A DNA stretch of 64,000 nt, taken from a bacterium. GTDB taxonomy: Bacteria > Electryoneota > RPQS01. A program made the position numbers and the translations under genes. Location: contig JADKHW010000001.1 in the NCBI GenBank assembly GCA_016721565.1, positions 62,001 to 126,000 on the forward strand, read 5' to 3'. Positions 8,232 through 15,902 of the stretch are shown one piece after another. Below the pieces are notes generated by a model, which did not search any database, had not been told where the DNA came from, and was given only the letters and a program-made list of their open reading frames with translations. The number at the start of each line of letters is the position of its first letter. The stretch's first letter is position 1.

Positions 8232-8675
8232 ATGAACCTGGACCAATTTTCCTGTCCGAACCCCGGTTGCCCCGATCATGGCAAGAATAATGGGGGCAAC
8301 ATAAATCTCTATACACGCTACGGTCGCAAGCAGGTTCGCCTGTTGATTTGCAAGACCTGCGGTAAGACATTTAGCGAGCTGAAGGGAACTCCTTTCTGGG
8401 ATTCCCGACTCGATTGGGATACCATCGAGAAGATTTATCGCAGTCTGTTAACGGGTCAAGGTATCCGTGCAACGGCTCGTGATTTTAACTTGTCGAAGAA
8501 CACGGTCAAGCGCTATCTGCGCTTGGCGAACAAGGATTACGGCACCGTGCTGCATTTCCTTCAAGATCGCGGCGTCATCTCTAATGGAGATGCACAACTG
8601 AGAGAACTGTTAGCCCAATTCTCCAGCCGCCGTCAAGTTGTAGTAGGCGATCGGCCAAGTGCTGTCGTAATGTAA
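8232..8675 (+). CDS. Zinc-ribbon plus helix-turn-helix DNA-binding protein, IS1 InsA-like
   Basis: The 147-residue protein has an N-terminal CPNPGCPDHGK knuckle (residues 8-18) and a second pair ICKTCGKTF near 40-48, which together form a zinc ribbon. Near residues 77-97, GQGIRATARDFNLSKNTVKR is a helix-turn-helix like those of IS1-type transposase subunits (InsA) and related regulators. No DDE transposase partner, inverted repeats or target duplication flank it. It is therefore either a domesticated transposase-derived regulator or a remnant. It is divergent from tdh and ends at a good terminator. Confidence 0.6.
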   Translation: MNLDQFSCPNPGCPDHGKNNGGNINLYTRYGRKQVRLLICKTCGKTFSELKGTPFWDSRLDWDTIEKIYRSLLTGQGIRATARDFNLSKNTVKRYLRLANKDYGTVLHFLQDRGVISNGDAQLRELLAQFSSRRQVVVGDRPSAVVM

Positions 8676-8701
8676 CGGGCAAGGGCAAGTTTGAGGGCAT
8701 G

Positions 8702-8734
8702 ACGGCCCGCCGATTGGCGGGCCGTTGTTATTTT
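8702..8734 (+). terminator. Strong intrinsic terminator
   Basis: ACGGCCCGCC (8702-8711) pairs perfectly with GGCGGGCCGT (8716-8725) over a GATT loop, and TGTTATTTT follows. It closes the zinc-ribbon/HTH gene 26 bases after its stop. Confidence 0.85.
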
Positions 8735-8795
8735 CCAGACGTTTGCAAATCCGCCAAAACTCCCCTATATTAAAGGCTCGACAGAGCAATATTTT

Positions 8796-8869
8796 CGGGG
8801 CGTAGCGCAGTCCGGTAGCGCATCTGCTTTGGGAGCAGAGGGTCGCTGGTTCGAATCCAGTCGCCCCGA
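8796..8869 (+). tRNA. tRNA-Pro(TGG)
   Basis: A full cloverleaf can be folded. Acceptor arm CGGGGCG (8796-8802) pairs with CGCCCCG (8862-8868). The D arm is GCGC...GCGC. Anticodon stem TCTGC/GCAGA has loop TTTGGGA with anticodon TGG at 8830-8832. T arm CTGG-TTCGAAT-CCAG is standard. The discriminator base is A8869, and CCA is not encoded. A terminator follows at once. Confidence 0.95.
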
Positions 8870-8876
8870 CAATTAA

Positions 8877-8902
8877 AAACAGGTGCTTACGCACCTGTTT
8901 TT
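8877..8902 (+). terminator. Terminator after tRNA-Pro
   Basis: ACAGGTGC-TTAC-GCACCTGT forms an 8-bp perfect stem starting 10 bases after the tRNA, followed by a T run. The A run on the left side makes it look bidirectional. Confidence 0.85.
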
Positions 8903-9383
8903 GTCATTGTATGGCTTTCATTTCGCCGAGCGGGGGTTTAGCGCAGCGGTTCCCCGCCGGAATCCGATTGTAGCGCCCGCCTTCGCGCGCAAAACCCCCA
9001 AGCGAACCACCAATCCCCAACGCATCCCACCACATATCGTAGTGGCGGGTCTTGACCCGCCTGCATTTAATCCGCTTGTTTGCTTTAGGACGGATGGCAA
9101 TCCGCCCGCCTCAAGCAATTTCGAGAACGTAAAACCCTCATGTCATCCCGCAGCGCAGCGAAGGGACCTACCCGAGCAAAATCGTGATTTCAAGCTCTTT
9201 GTCATCCTGATGGCCGCCGCAGCCTGAAGAATCTCTCCGCTTCCGTTCTCCCCTTCCTCCGTTCACGGGGGAAGGGGCAGGGGGATGGGGGTCTGCCCCC
9301 CCTTGACAATCTCAACTCAAAACCCCTTCTTATCCAAAGGTCATCGGAACTAACCCAACCCCCTCACCTCGGAGACCACAATC
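8903..9383. repeat. Patch of degenerate intergenic repeat units, no gene
   Basis: No coding pattern is convincing here. The stretch holds several pieces resembling dispersed bacterial intergenic repeats. GTGGCGGGTCTTGACCCGCC (9042-9061) has an inverted repeat GGCGGGTC/GACCCGCC. Two related units follow, each starting GTCATCC and containing a GCAGC-rich middle (about 9141-9170 and 9201-9240, the second ending TGAAGAATCTC). Then comes a G-rich run with GGGGGAAGGGGCAGGGGGATGGGGG (about 9267-9291). Copy number elsewhere in the genome cannot be seen from this window. Confidence 0.5.
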
Positions 9384-10280
9384 ATGACGCGAATTCTATC
9401 TGTGTTCAATCTTTTGAAGCGGGTGGGGTTCGCGGTTTTGTTTTGCCAAGGTCAATTGCGAGCCGAGGTTATCGTGGATACTGTGCGGGGCTTCGATATG
9501 TCCGTACAATGTCAGCGGGATACCTTTCTATTTGGTGAAGATATTTGGTTGTTTGTGCATCTCACAGATTACTCAGGTGAGAGCAAGGCCCCGTCTAACA
9601 TCGAATTACTTCGCAATATCACGATTCACTCAAATAGATACAGCATCGCCACCAACTATCCAGATCTGGAAATCGTTGGCGAGGTGTTTACTGATACGAC
9701 AATTGCTGTTCAGCTGAACCGTGTTCTTTATACTCCCTCTGAGGGGCTTCGCGATCTATATCCACTTCTTCTGCCAGGAAGCTATCGAGGAACACTTGGC
9801 TATAATAATATTAGTGGAGATTTTCACTTTGTTGTTGCAGATGTGCCCGACACATTAGAGTCTACATGGGCGGAAATCAGCGAACTAGAACGAGTTCGAT
9901 ATGCCTTTCATGGTTCGGAGAATGCAAGAGACATAGCCACATTGAGAAAGAGATTAGATGCAATTTTTCAGCTACCGAGGAATCATCCTTGGAAAGTCGA
10001 ATCTGCATACACTCTGGTGCTCTTAATAAGTCGATCTCGCGATGCAGTTGGCGAGGATACATTGAATTGCAAAGATCTATTACTGAGCATTTCAGAAGAA
10101 CCTTATGTGGTTACTCCTCGTCTAATCGACACGGCGACTCGACTTTTTAGAGCCAAAGATGGGAAATTTGACGATGCTGGTTTTCGAACATTTGCTCGTC
10201 AAGTTTCACGTCCAGACGCGCTTCAGTACGCAGAGTTTTTTATCTCCAGAGTCCAGAAGGTGGGCGAAGCTATCCGATGA
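9384..10280 (+). CDS. Hypothetical exported protein
   Basis: A 298-residue protein with no recognised family. Residues 1-27 look like a signal peptide (basic start, hydrophobic GFAVLF region, possible cleavage after LRA). The first half is beta-rich (residues 28-155) and reads like an immunoglobulin-type fold. The second half from about 165 is helical and charged. It stands alone between the repeat patch and a long non-coding stretch. Its base composition is more AT-rich than the pilus genes that follow, which would fit acquisition by transfer, but this is an impression only. Confidence 0.5.
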   Translation: MTRILSVFNLLKRVGFAVLFCQGQLRAEVIVDTVRGFDMSVQCQRDTFLFGEDIWLFVHLTDYSGESKAPSNIELLRNITIHSNRYSIATNYPDLEIVGEVFTDTTIAVQLNRVLYTPSEGLRDLYPLLLPGSYRGTLGYNNISGDFHFVVADVPDTLESTWAEISELERVRYAFHGSENARDIATLRKRLDAIFQLPRNHPWKVESAYTLVLLISRSRDAVGEDTLNCKDLLLSISEEPYVVTPRLIDTATRLFRAKDGKFDDAGFRTFARQVSRPDALQYAEFFISRVQKVGEAIR

Positions 10281-11048
10281 ACTCGTTTCCACAGCAACTT
10301 TGTCTGCTACAACTTTCTCGTCGGAGCACGGCGCAGAGTGTCCGAAATCCGAGGGCAATGACCAACTTTAATAAGTGAAACTTCCCCGCTTCAGCCTTCA
10401 GTAAGGTCTTACCCCTCGCCTCCCCAACCCCCAAATTTCCCCCTAACCCTAACCCCAGCAACGACTTCCTAAGTTCAATATTCAGAAAATTTCTATTGAC
10501 CATCCGTTCAAACTATCGTATATTAGGGTATGAAAAAAACCAATGAGATAAGACTTTGTGAATTATGGTGCACCCCCGAAAATTAACCCCCTGTTTATAA
10601 AATACTCCTGTTCCGTCAATTATTAGCGTTTTACACAGAAACAAGAGCTTAACCAGCCCCCTAACACCTTGAGTTTCTGACCAGAAGGCCGATATCTACG
10701 ATCTCTTCATAGCCGCCCCTGACCCCAAATCCATCTATCGGATTGTTCTGCATTTCCTTCTGTACCTGTCAATTGCCCTATCCCTTGTGTTCCCGTTTCT
10801 GGCACCCACGACATCTCGATTTCGATCAAGTCTCGCCTCTCAGCATGGGCCTCTCTTTTCGACTGAATCAAAAAGAGCCTCAAAATACACGATGTCTCTT
10901 GGGTGCACGAAATGCATCTTTTGCACGCTTTGCACGGTGGATGAGTAGTGGTGAAGTTGATTTTATTAAGGTTAGGAAGAAAAATTTCAAACCTCAAAAG
11001 GGCTTGAATATTGCCGTAAGTTCTTGAGTTGCAAGGAACCTGAGTTTT
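10281..11048. other. Long non-coding stretch upstream of the pilus locus
   Basis: About 770 bases with no credible gene. The open frames present have unusual composition, no ribosome sites and no family resemblance. It contains C-rich runs near 10410-10450 (CCCCTAACCCTAACCCC) and pieces such as GGTGCACCCCCGAAAATTAACCCCC (about 10567-10591). I see no tRNA, clear terminator or perfect direct repeat. It could be decayed coding sequence or a site of past insertion. Confidence 0.4.
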
Positions 11049-11077
11049 TTGACGAGCCTCTGAGGACTTGATAAAAT
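11049..11077 (+). promoter_or_regulatory. Sigma70-type promoter of the major pilin gene
   Basis: TTGACG (11049-11054) and TAAAAT (11072-11077) are separated by exactly 17 bases, close to the -35/-10 consensus. Transcription would start near 11084, giving a leader of about 105 nt before the pilin ATG at 11189. No other comparably good promoter was seen in the 0.8 kb upstream. Confidence 0.6.
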
Positions 11078-11120
11078 GCCGCGCTCATCGTAAGTTGAGT
11101 GCTACTAAGTTCATGGAGGA

Positions 11121-11184
11121 CCGTGCAAGGCATGCGAAACGAGCACGGGCAATCTGCAACGGTAAGCCATATGTATGGAGGAAG
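11121..11184 (+). promoter_or_regulatory. Structured leader of the pilin mRNA
   Basis: Within the predicted 5' leader, CCGTGC (11121-11126) pairs with GCACGG (11143-11148) over a 16-base loop containing GCATGC and GAAA. A second small hairpin CCAT-ATGT-ATGG (11167-11178) includes the first two G of the ribosome site GGAGG (11177-11181) and could mask it. The layout fits translational control of pilin. It does not match a riboswitch class I know. Confidence 0.35.
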
Positions 11185-11188
11185 TAAC

Positions 11189-11617
11189 ATGTTGAACCGA
11201 CTGATCCGTCGGCGCAAGAACCAGAAGGGTTTTACCCTTATCGAAATCTTGATCGTGGTGGTCATCGTGGCCATTCTCGCGGCGATTTCGGTGCCGATCT
11301 ATCTTGAGTACGTTGAAAGTGCCCGTGCGAGCGATGCCAAGACGGCGATTAGCTCAATCTGGCAGGCCGCTCAGATCTTCTATCAGGACCGTGGCGAATA
11401 TCCCGGTAACGTGGAAGACCTGCAGGACGCCCGCTATGTGAAGATCTCGGAGTCCACGTTACTCCAATGGACCTTCTCATTCACGGGTAATCCACCGGAT
11501 GAAATTGTTGCCACGTCGACTGACCAAATGCGCGGCGGTGCCGGCAAAGAAGTCAAGTATGTGGTGAAGGAAGGCAAATGGCTTGGCTACGGCCTGCCTG
11601 AGCCGGACGAGCAGTAA
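11189..11617 (+). CDS. Major type IV pilin (GspG/PilA-like)
   Basis: The 142-residue prepilin starts at ATG 11189, seven bases after a strong GGAGG. A basic leader ends in KG before FTLIEILIVVVIVAILAAIS, the classic type III signal with Glu at mature position 5. VPIYLEYVESARASDAKTAI continues the N-terminal helix. The short globular part (GEYPGNVEDLQD..., GGAGKEVKYVVKEGKW) resembles GspG-like major pseudopilins. Cleavage and methylation by the prepilin peptidase at 27.9 kb are expected. It heads the pilus locus behind its own promoter and leader, and a long hairpin follows. Confidence 0.92.
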   Translation: MLNRLIRRRKNQKGFTLIEILIVVVIVAILAAISVPIYLEYVESARASDAKTAISSIWQAAQIFYQDRGEYPGNVEDLQDARYVKISESTLLQWTFSFTGNPPDEIVATSTDQMRGGAGKEVKYVVKEGKWLGYGLPEPDEQ

Positions 11618-11629
11618 GATATGCGATCA

Positions 11630-11668
11630 GTGCGGAGCGGAGCTATTCCGCTCCGCACTTGTTCGATT
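11630..11668 (+). terminator. Hairpin after the pilin gene
   Basis: A 12-bp perfect stem GTGCGGAGCGGA (11630-11641) / TCCGCTCCGCAC (11647-11658) with a 5-base loop, then TTGTTCGATTT. The T tract is interrupted, so it may terminate only part of the transcripts or protect the 3' end of pilin mRNA. Either would raise pilin above the downstream machinery genes. Confidence 0.6.
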
Positions 11669-11728
11669 TGACGTTGGCGTTTTCGGGGTAGCATAGGCTT
11701 TTAGGGTTCAGCAAGTGAGGAAAGACAC

Positions 11729-12808
11729 GTGGCAGTAGCAACGGCAACACATATTAACATCTTCGAGCTGCTTCGGTTTGCCGTAGATCAAGGTGCGTCG
11801 GACTTGCACCTTTCGAGTGAATCGACTCCGATGATTCGCGTGCATGGTCGTATGCGCAAGTTGAACTTGCCCAAAATGGCTCACGCCACGCTTGAGAATA
11901 TTGTCCAGCAGGTGTTGACACGCGAGCAGTTGGAACGATTCCTTGAAATGAAGGAAATCGACTTTTCAGCCAAGCTTGAAGACATCGCCCGCTTCCGTGT
12001 GAACGTCTTCCAGCAGATCAACGGCTATGGCGCGGTGTTCCGTACCATCCCGTCGGAAATCCGCTCGTTTGAAGAACTCGGACTTCCGGAAGTCATGCGC
12101 GACCTCGCCGACCGCGACCGCGGTTTGGTGCTCTTGACCGGCCCGACAGGTTCCGGTAAGACCACGACTCTGGCGACGATGGTTGACTGGATTAATGAGT
12201 ATAAAGAACTTCACATCATTACGATTGAAGACCCGGTTGAGTTCTTCCATGACTCGAAGAACTGTATGATGAACCAGCGCGAGTTGGGGGCGAACACGCA
12301 CAGTTTCGCCAACGCCTTGCGTGCCGCACTTCGTGAAGACCCGGACGTGATTCTGGTCGGCGAAATGCGCGACTTGGAAACCATCTCGCTCGCCCTTACG
12401 GCGGCAGAAACGGGTCACTTGGTGTTTGCGACGTTGCACACGTCCAGCGCGGCCAAGACAATCGACCGTATTATTGATATTTTCCCGGCTGCCCAGAAAA
12501 CTCAGGTCCGCTCGATGTTGGCTGAGTCGCTGGAAGCTGTGGTGGCACAGAAACTGCTTCCGCAAAAGGATGGACTGGGCCGAGTGGTTGCTTCCGAAAT
12601 CATGGTGGCAACAACGGCGGTCCGAAACCTGATCCGCGAAGATAAAATCTATCAGATCCCTTCTGTAATCCAGTCGGGCGGCAAATCGGGTATGCAAAGC
12701 CTCGATCAGGACTTGATGCGTTTGATGCACAAGGGCTTGATCAGCCGCGAAACAGCGGCTCACGTGGCCGAAAATTCCAAGTTGTTCGAGGTTAACCTCT
12801 CCGAGTAA
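11729..12808 (+). CDS. pilT: Type IV pilus retraction ATPase PilT
   Basis: The 359-residue protein matches PilT length. The N-terminal domain carries GASDLHLS at 22-29. Walker A GPTGSGKTT is at 138-146, the Asp box IITIEDPVEFF near 159, Walker B region DPDVILVGEMRDLETI near 207, and the His box GHLVFATLHT near 230. The C-terminal part is the AIRNLI-like element (VRNLIREDKIYQIPSVIQSG) that is diagnostic for PilT. It is a hexameric cytoplasmic motor that depolymerises pili. The start is GTG 11729 after AGGAAAG. Confidence 0.95.
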   Translation: MAVATATHINIFELLRFAVDQGASDLHLSSESTPMIRVHGRMRKLNLPKMAHATLENIVQQVLTREQLERFLEMKEIDFSAKLEDIARFRVNVFQQINGYGAVFRTIPSEIRSFEELGLPEVMRDLADRDRGLVLLTGPTGSGKTTTLATMVDWINEYKELHIITIEDPVEFFHDSKNCMMNQRELGANTHSFANALRAALREDPDVILVGEMRDLETISLALTAAETGHLVFATLHTSSAAKTIDRIIDIFPAAQKTQVRSMLAESLEAVVAQKLLPQKDGLGRVVASEIMVATTAVRNLIREDKIYQIPSVIQSGGKSGMQSLDQDLMRLMHKGLISRETAAHVAENSKLFEVNLSE

Positions 12809-12856
12809 TCCGGGGGGTGGGCCTTGGACCACTGGAATCAATCAATGAGGCCGAAC

Positions 12857-13366
12857 ATGAGCAAACGCATTCGCAAATTGGAGCGCGGTGCAGCCGATCT
12901 GGTGACGATAGCCGTCGGTATGACGATTCTCGCCATCGCCGCGATTGGGACCTCTTACTCCCTCCTGTATGGGCGAGAAGCCCTAATTCATCAGGAACAT
13001 TACAAGACAGCTCTCTATAAGCTGCGCGGCTTTATGGAAGAGGAGACGGCTCGTATCCGTTTCGCTGCGTCGTATCGCTACGACCCAGCTTGGCTGATCG
13101 CTTCGCGTGAAACGGAAGTGGAGTTGGACTCACGCACGGACCGCGACGGCAGAGTTATGATGACGACTGCTCTGTTGCGTCGGGAGGCATTTGATCTTGA
13201 AGATGATGCTCTGACGAGTTTGAACCCCGACTATTATCGAGTGAAGTGCACAGCGTCATGGGAAGAGCCGATCATCTCAGGTGATTTAGGTTCAGAAGAT
13301 GACCGCGAGCGCAAAGGCCCAGAGCGCTTAATCACTTTACAATCCACATTCATTATTCCCAACTAA
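12857..13366 (+). CDS. Minor-pilin-like membrane protein 1
   Basis: About 169 residues from ATG 12857 (GAGG lies 7 bases upstream); in-frame starts at 12845 and TTG 12824 are possible. The N-terminus, basic then RGAADLVTIAVGMTILAIAAIGTSY, is arranged like a type IV pilin signal segment but lacks the GFTLIE consensus and the Glu at mature position 5. After the helix comes a charged soluble part (residues 45-165). It lies 48 bases after pilT and 11 bases before the next pilin-like gene. A PilV-like priming role is inferred from position. Confidence 0.55.
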   Translation: MSKRIRKLERGAADLVTIAVGMTILAIAAIGTSYSLLYGREALIHQEHYKTALYKLRGFMEEETARIRFAASYRYDPAWLIASRETEVELDSRTDRDGRVMMTTALLRREAFDLEDDALTSLNPDYYRVKCTASWEEPIISGDLGSEDDRERKGPERLITLQSTFIIPN

Positions 13367-13377
13367 GGAGGCAGAAC

Positions 13378-14216
13378 ATGAGTACGCTCAAGATTGTCCT
13401 CCGCAAGGCAGGACTTGTGAAACTAAGCAGAGCCGCCGGATTTACTCTGGTGTCGCAAATGCTTACGGTCTTTATCGGCAGCACCGTGTTATTGGGTGGC
13501 TATGCCGCATTTCGTGATTTCAGAATGCAAACGCGAGTCGCAAATGCCGAACGGCAGATGGATCAGTATGCGCAATCTGCGATGACCGAGATGGTTAATG
13601 TTCTGCAATGGTCGCTTGGCGGGTACCAGGTTACCAGTGGTAGAAATCCGCGCTGGCGCATTGCAATCGGGGAGTTTGTTGGTGAGAATGGCGGACTTAA
13701 CAGCACCGTTCGTTTAGGCGGCCACTTCCCCTATTTGACAGACAACTATTTTACGACCGGACAATTGTAAACGGTCATAAGATGTTTGGCGGTTTCATCA
13801 CGTTGAGTCACAATGCCGACCGCGGCATTATGTTTAACAATGTCGAGCCGTCATGGGCAAAGCGCACTGCCGAGTGGCCTTATTTTTGGAGCGCCAGACA
13901 GGCCCGCAATTCCCAGACCGATCTCGCCGCATTCGACCAACGTGATCGCATGCGCGTGACTGAGTTTTCGATTGACTATCCGCTTCTCTTGGATCCGCGT
14001 GGGGTTTATGAAACGCGCGAATTCACTAGGTCGGCGATTCATATCAAGATGGTCATGCAGTATCGCTACCGCGCCGATGGTTCGTTTGCCCTGTACGGTG
14101 ACGACTACATTCGCGAACGCGTTTACGAAACCACAATAAGCCCATTGAATTGGGGCAAAGCGATCAAGGACAATCGGTTTTACAAAGAATTCGTTGTCAC
14201 CGGCCTGACGGGATAA
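13378..14216 (+). CDS. Minor-pilin-like protein 2 (PilW-like), frameshifted
   Basis: The reading frame stops at 13770, and its natural continuation runs in another frame to 14216. Adding one T to the TTTT at about 13749-13752 joins them as ...DNYFYDRTIVNGHKMFGG..., giving about 280 residues. The N-terminus has a basic leader and AAGFTLVSQMLTVFIGSTVL, a prepilin-like signal with Ser where Glu5 is expected. The large soluble part fits a PilW-type minor pilin. The break is at a homopolymer and both halves look intact, so an assembly error is more likely than a true pseudogene. A ribosome site AGGAGGC precedes the ATG. Confidence 0.6.
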
Positions 14217-14276
14217 CCAGTCTATCGCGGTTGGGATTCTTTGGCTTTGATCTTTTAATTTGAAAACTGTCCGGAA

Positions 14277-14306
14277 GCTGCCGCGCCGATTATGCGGCGC
14301 GGCAGC
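14277..14306 (+). terminator. GC-rich hairpin between minor pilin genes
   Basis: An 11-bp perfect stem GCTGCCGCGCC (14277-14287) / GGCGCGGCAGC (14296-14306) with an 8-base loop lies in the 274-base gap. No T run follows, so it is more likely an mRNA-processing or stability element, or a leaky stop. Confidence 0.4.
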
Positions 14307-14490
14307 CCGGTCTGCATACTGTTTGATACTGCTTAAGGGATATGTTCGTTCCCTCGCAATGCACGGCGGTAGGCAAGAGTTTTTGCTTTCTGGCTTTTGA
14401 TGAAGTCAGGTAGCGGGAGCTTTGCCAATCTGGCTGTCGGGCTTTCCGAATGACGATTTAGTCCTAATACAGATCAACAGGGAACGGATC

Positions 14491-15653
14491 ATGAACAGGA
14501 CCACTCTACACCTCGCAACTCGCCGCGACCGCGGCTATATTCTCGTGGCCATGATGGCGCTGACAATGGCGCTGTTGGGTACGGGCATTGCGTTTATGCA
14601 GTGGGCAACAGATGAGTCGCTACAAGGCACGCGGGCGCAGTCGTCCATGCAAGCCTACTATGTGGCTCAAGCAGGTGTGATTGAACGAGGCTTGACGTGG
14701 ATGTACCAGCAACAGGCAGGCTTGATGCCGCAGACTGTCATTAATCTGAGTGACGGCACCGTAAATGGTATCGGCCGCTATAAGAACGTCAAGATCACTC
14801 CGATCTTCGGTTCAATTGACAACAACTCGCTCTTTAGCTTCGACCAGAAGTACAAAATTGAGGCAATTGGCATTGTCAACGCACCATGGGATGCGCATGA
14901 AGTTGCACCCGATACGGCGAAAGCGATTCTCTATGTGCAGGTGCGTAGTTTTGTGGACTACATGTACCTGACCAATTGGGAGACATCGGCAACGTTCCCG
15001 GGCGATATAGTCCGCTTCTTCGGCCGCGATACGCTTTGGGGCCGTGTGCATTCCAATGACTGGATTGCGACACAAAATGTTGGCGGGCTTCCAGTGGCAT
15101 GTAGCATCGTATCGACGACAATTCGCAGGATATTAGGCTCGTTGACAATGTCATGCTTGAAGGCACTAACATGACGAACGGTGAGTTGCGGGATAACGCA
15201 TCAAGTATCATAGGTATCGTAAGCGAGCAGTGGATTTACATTGCGAACACGTGGGAGAACGGCCGCGAAAATAAGACCGGCACGCCGCCCAACAACCACG
15301 ATATCGTGATTACTGCCGCAATCGTGTCTCTGCGCGGAAGCTTCCAGCTCGAGCAGATGAACGACGTCAATGATCCTTATATTAGCCCGACGAATCCGGA
15401 TGAGCGCGGAAACATTGTCATGACCGGTTCTATCACCCAGTGGCGTCGTGGTTATGTGCACCGTTCTAATCGCGGCGGCACGGGCTACAACAAGGTCTAT
15501 CACTACGATAATCGCTTTGGATACCGCCGTCCTCCGTGCTTCCTTGGCGCTTCGGACGAAGACGGGCGAGTTCTTCTGAACATGGTTCAGTGGGGCCAAG
15601 CGTCTGAAGATCCGATTGACGTCGCGGCCCAGCGTCGCGTACGTTATAACTAA
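14491..15653 (+). CDS. Minor-pilin-like protein 3 (PilX-like), frameshifted
   Basis: The start ATG 14491 gives a basic leader and DRGYILVAMMALTMALLGTGIA, then AQSSMQAYYVAQAGVIERGL, which resembles the PilX N-terminus (RG..LIV..., ...YYAAEAGVE.A). The first frame ends at 15174 and the second part runs from the region before 15153 to 15653. Restoring one base near 15108-15116 joins them through ...DDNSQDIRLVDNVMLEG..., for about 387 residues. PilX-type proteins help prime the pilus. The open frame upstream of 14491 has no pilin character. The indel is probably an assembly artefact. Confidence 0.6.
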
Positions 15654-15758
15654 ACAGAAGTTGCGAGTCCCCGGACTTGCGGCAACATCAACCTAAGCCG
15701 TTTGTCGAGAGCGATCTTGACAAGGTGAAAAGTTGAATCCGTTCCCTCAGAGATTCTT

Positions 15759-15798
15759 GAATTGTGCCTGCGGGCAGAACTTGCCCGCAGGCCAATTC
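15759..15798 (+). terminator. Long hairpin before pilM
   Basis: GAATTG then GCCTGCGGGCA (15759-15776) pairs with TGCCCGCAGGC then CAATTC (15782-15798), a 17-bp stem with a single bulged T and a 5-base loop. It lies in the 249-base gap before pilM, with no T run. It probably separates the minor-pilin block from pilMNOPQ at the RNA level. Confidence 0.5.
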
Positions 15799-15902
15799 GA
15801 TTCGCGCCGCGGCCCTTCCTTCCTCAATTTGATCTGCCGCAGCTTAGCCCGACAACTTAGAGCAGAAACCCTCTTGATTTCCTCTCTCGCTTTGGAGATC
15901 CC

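Noticed and set aside
8232..8675. Active IS1-type insertion sequence
   Set aside because: Only the InsA-like part is present; no DDE transposase, terminal repeats or target duplication could be found.
8903..9383. CRISPR array
   Set aside because: The repeated pieces are degenerate, differ in length and lack regular spacers; no cas gene is present in the window.
10743..11027. Possible small gene of 94 codons upstream of the pilin promoter
   Set aside because: No ribosome site, odd Cys/Ser/Arg-rich composition and no recognisable motif; it looks like a chance frame in a non-coding stretch.
11099..11188. c-di-GMP (GEMM) riboswitch before the pilin gene
   Set aside because: A GAAA element and hairpins are present, but the conserved GGCAAACC and GACGCAAAGCC parts are not, so I list only a structured leader.
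11966..12841. Long antisense open frame (291 codons) opposite pilT
   Set aside because: The + strand encodes a clear PilT with all motifs; the antisense frame is a codon-usage shadow with no family resemblance.
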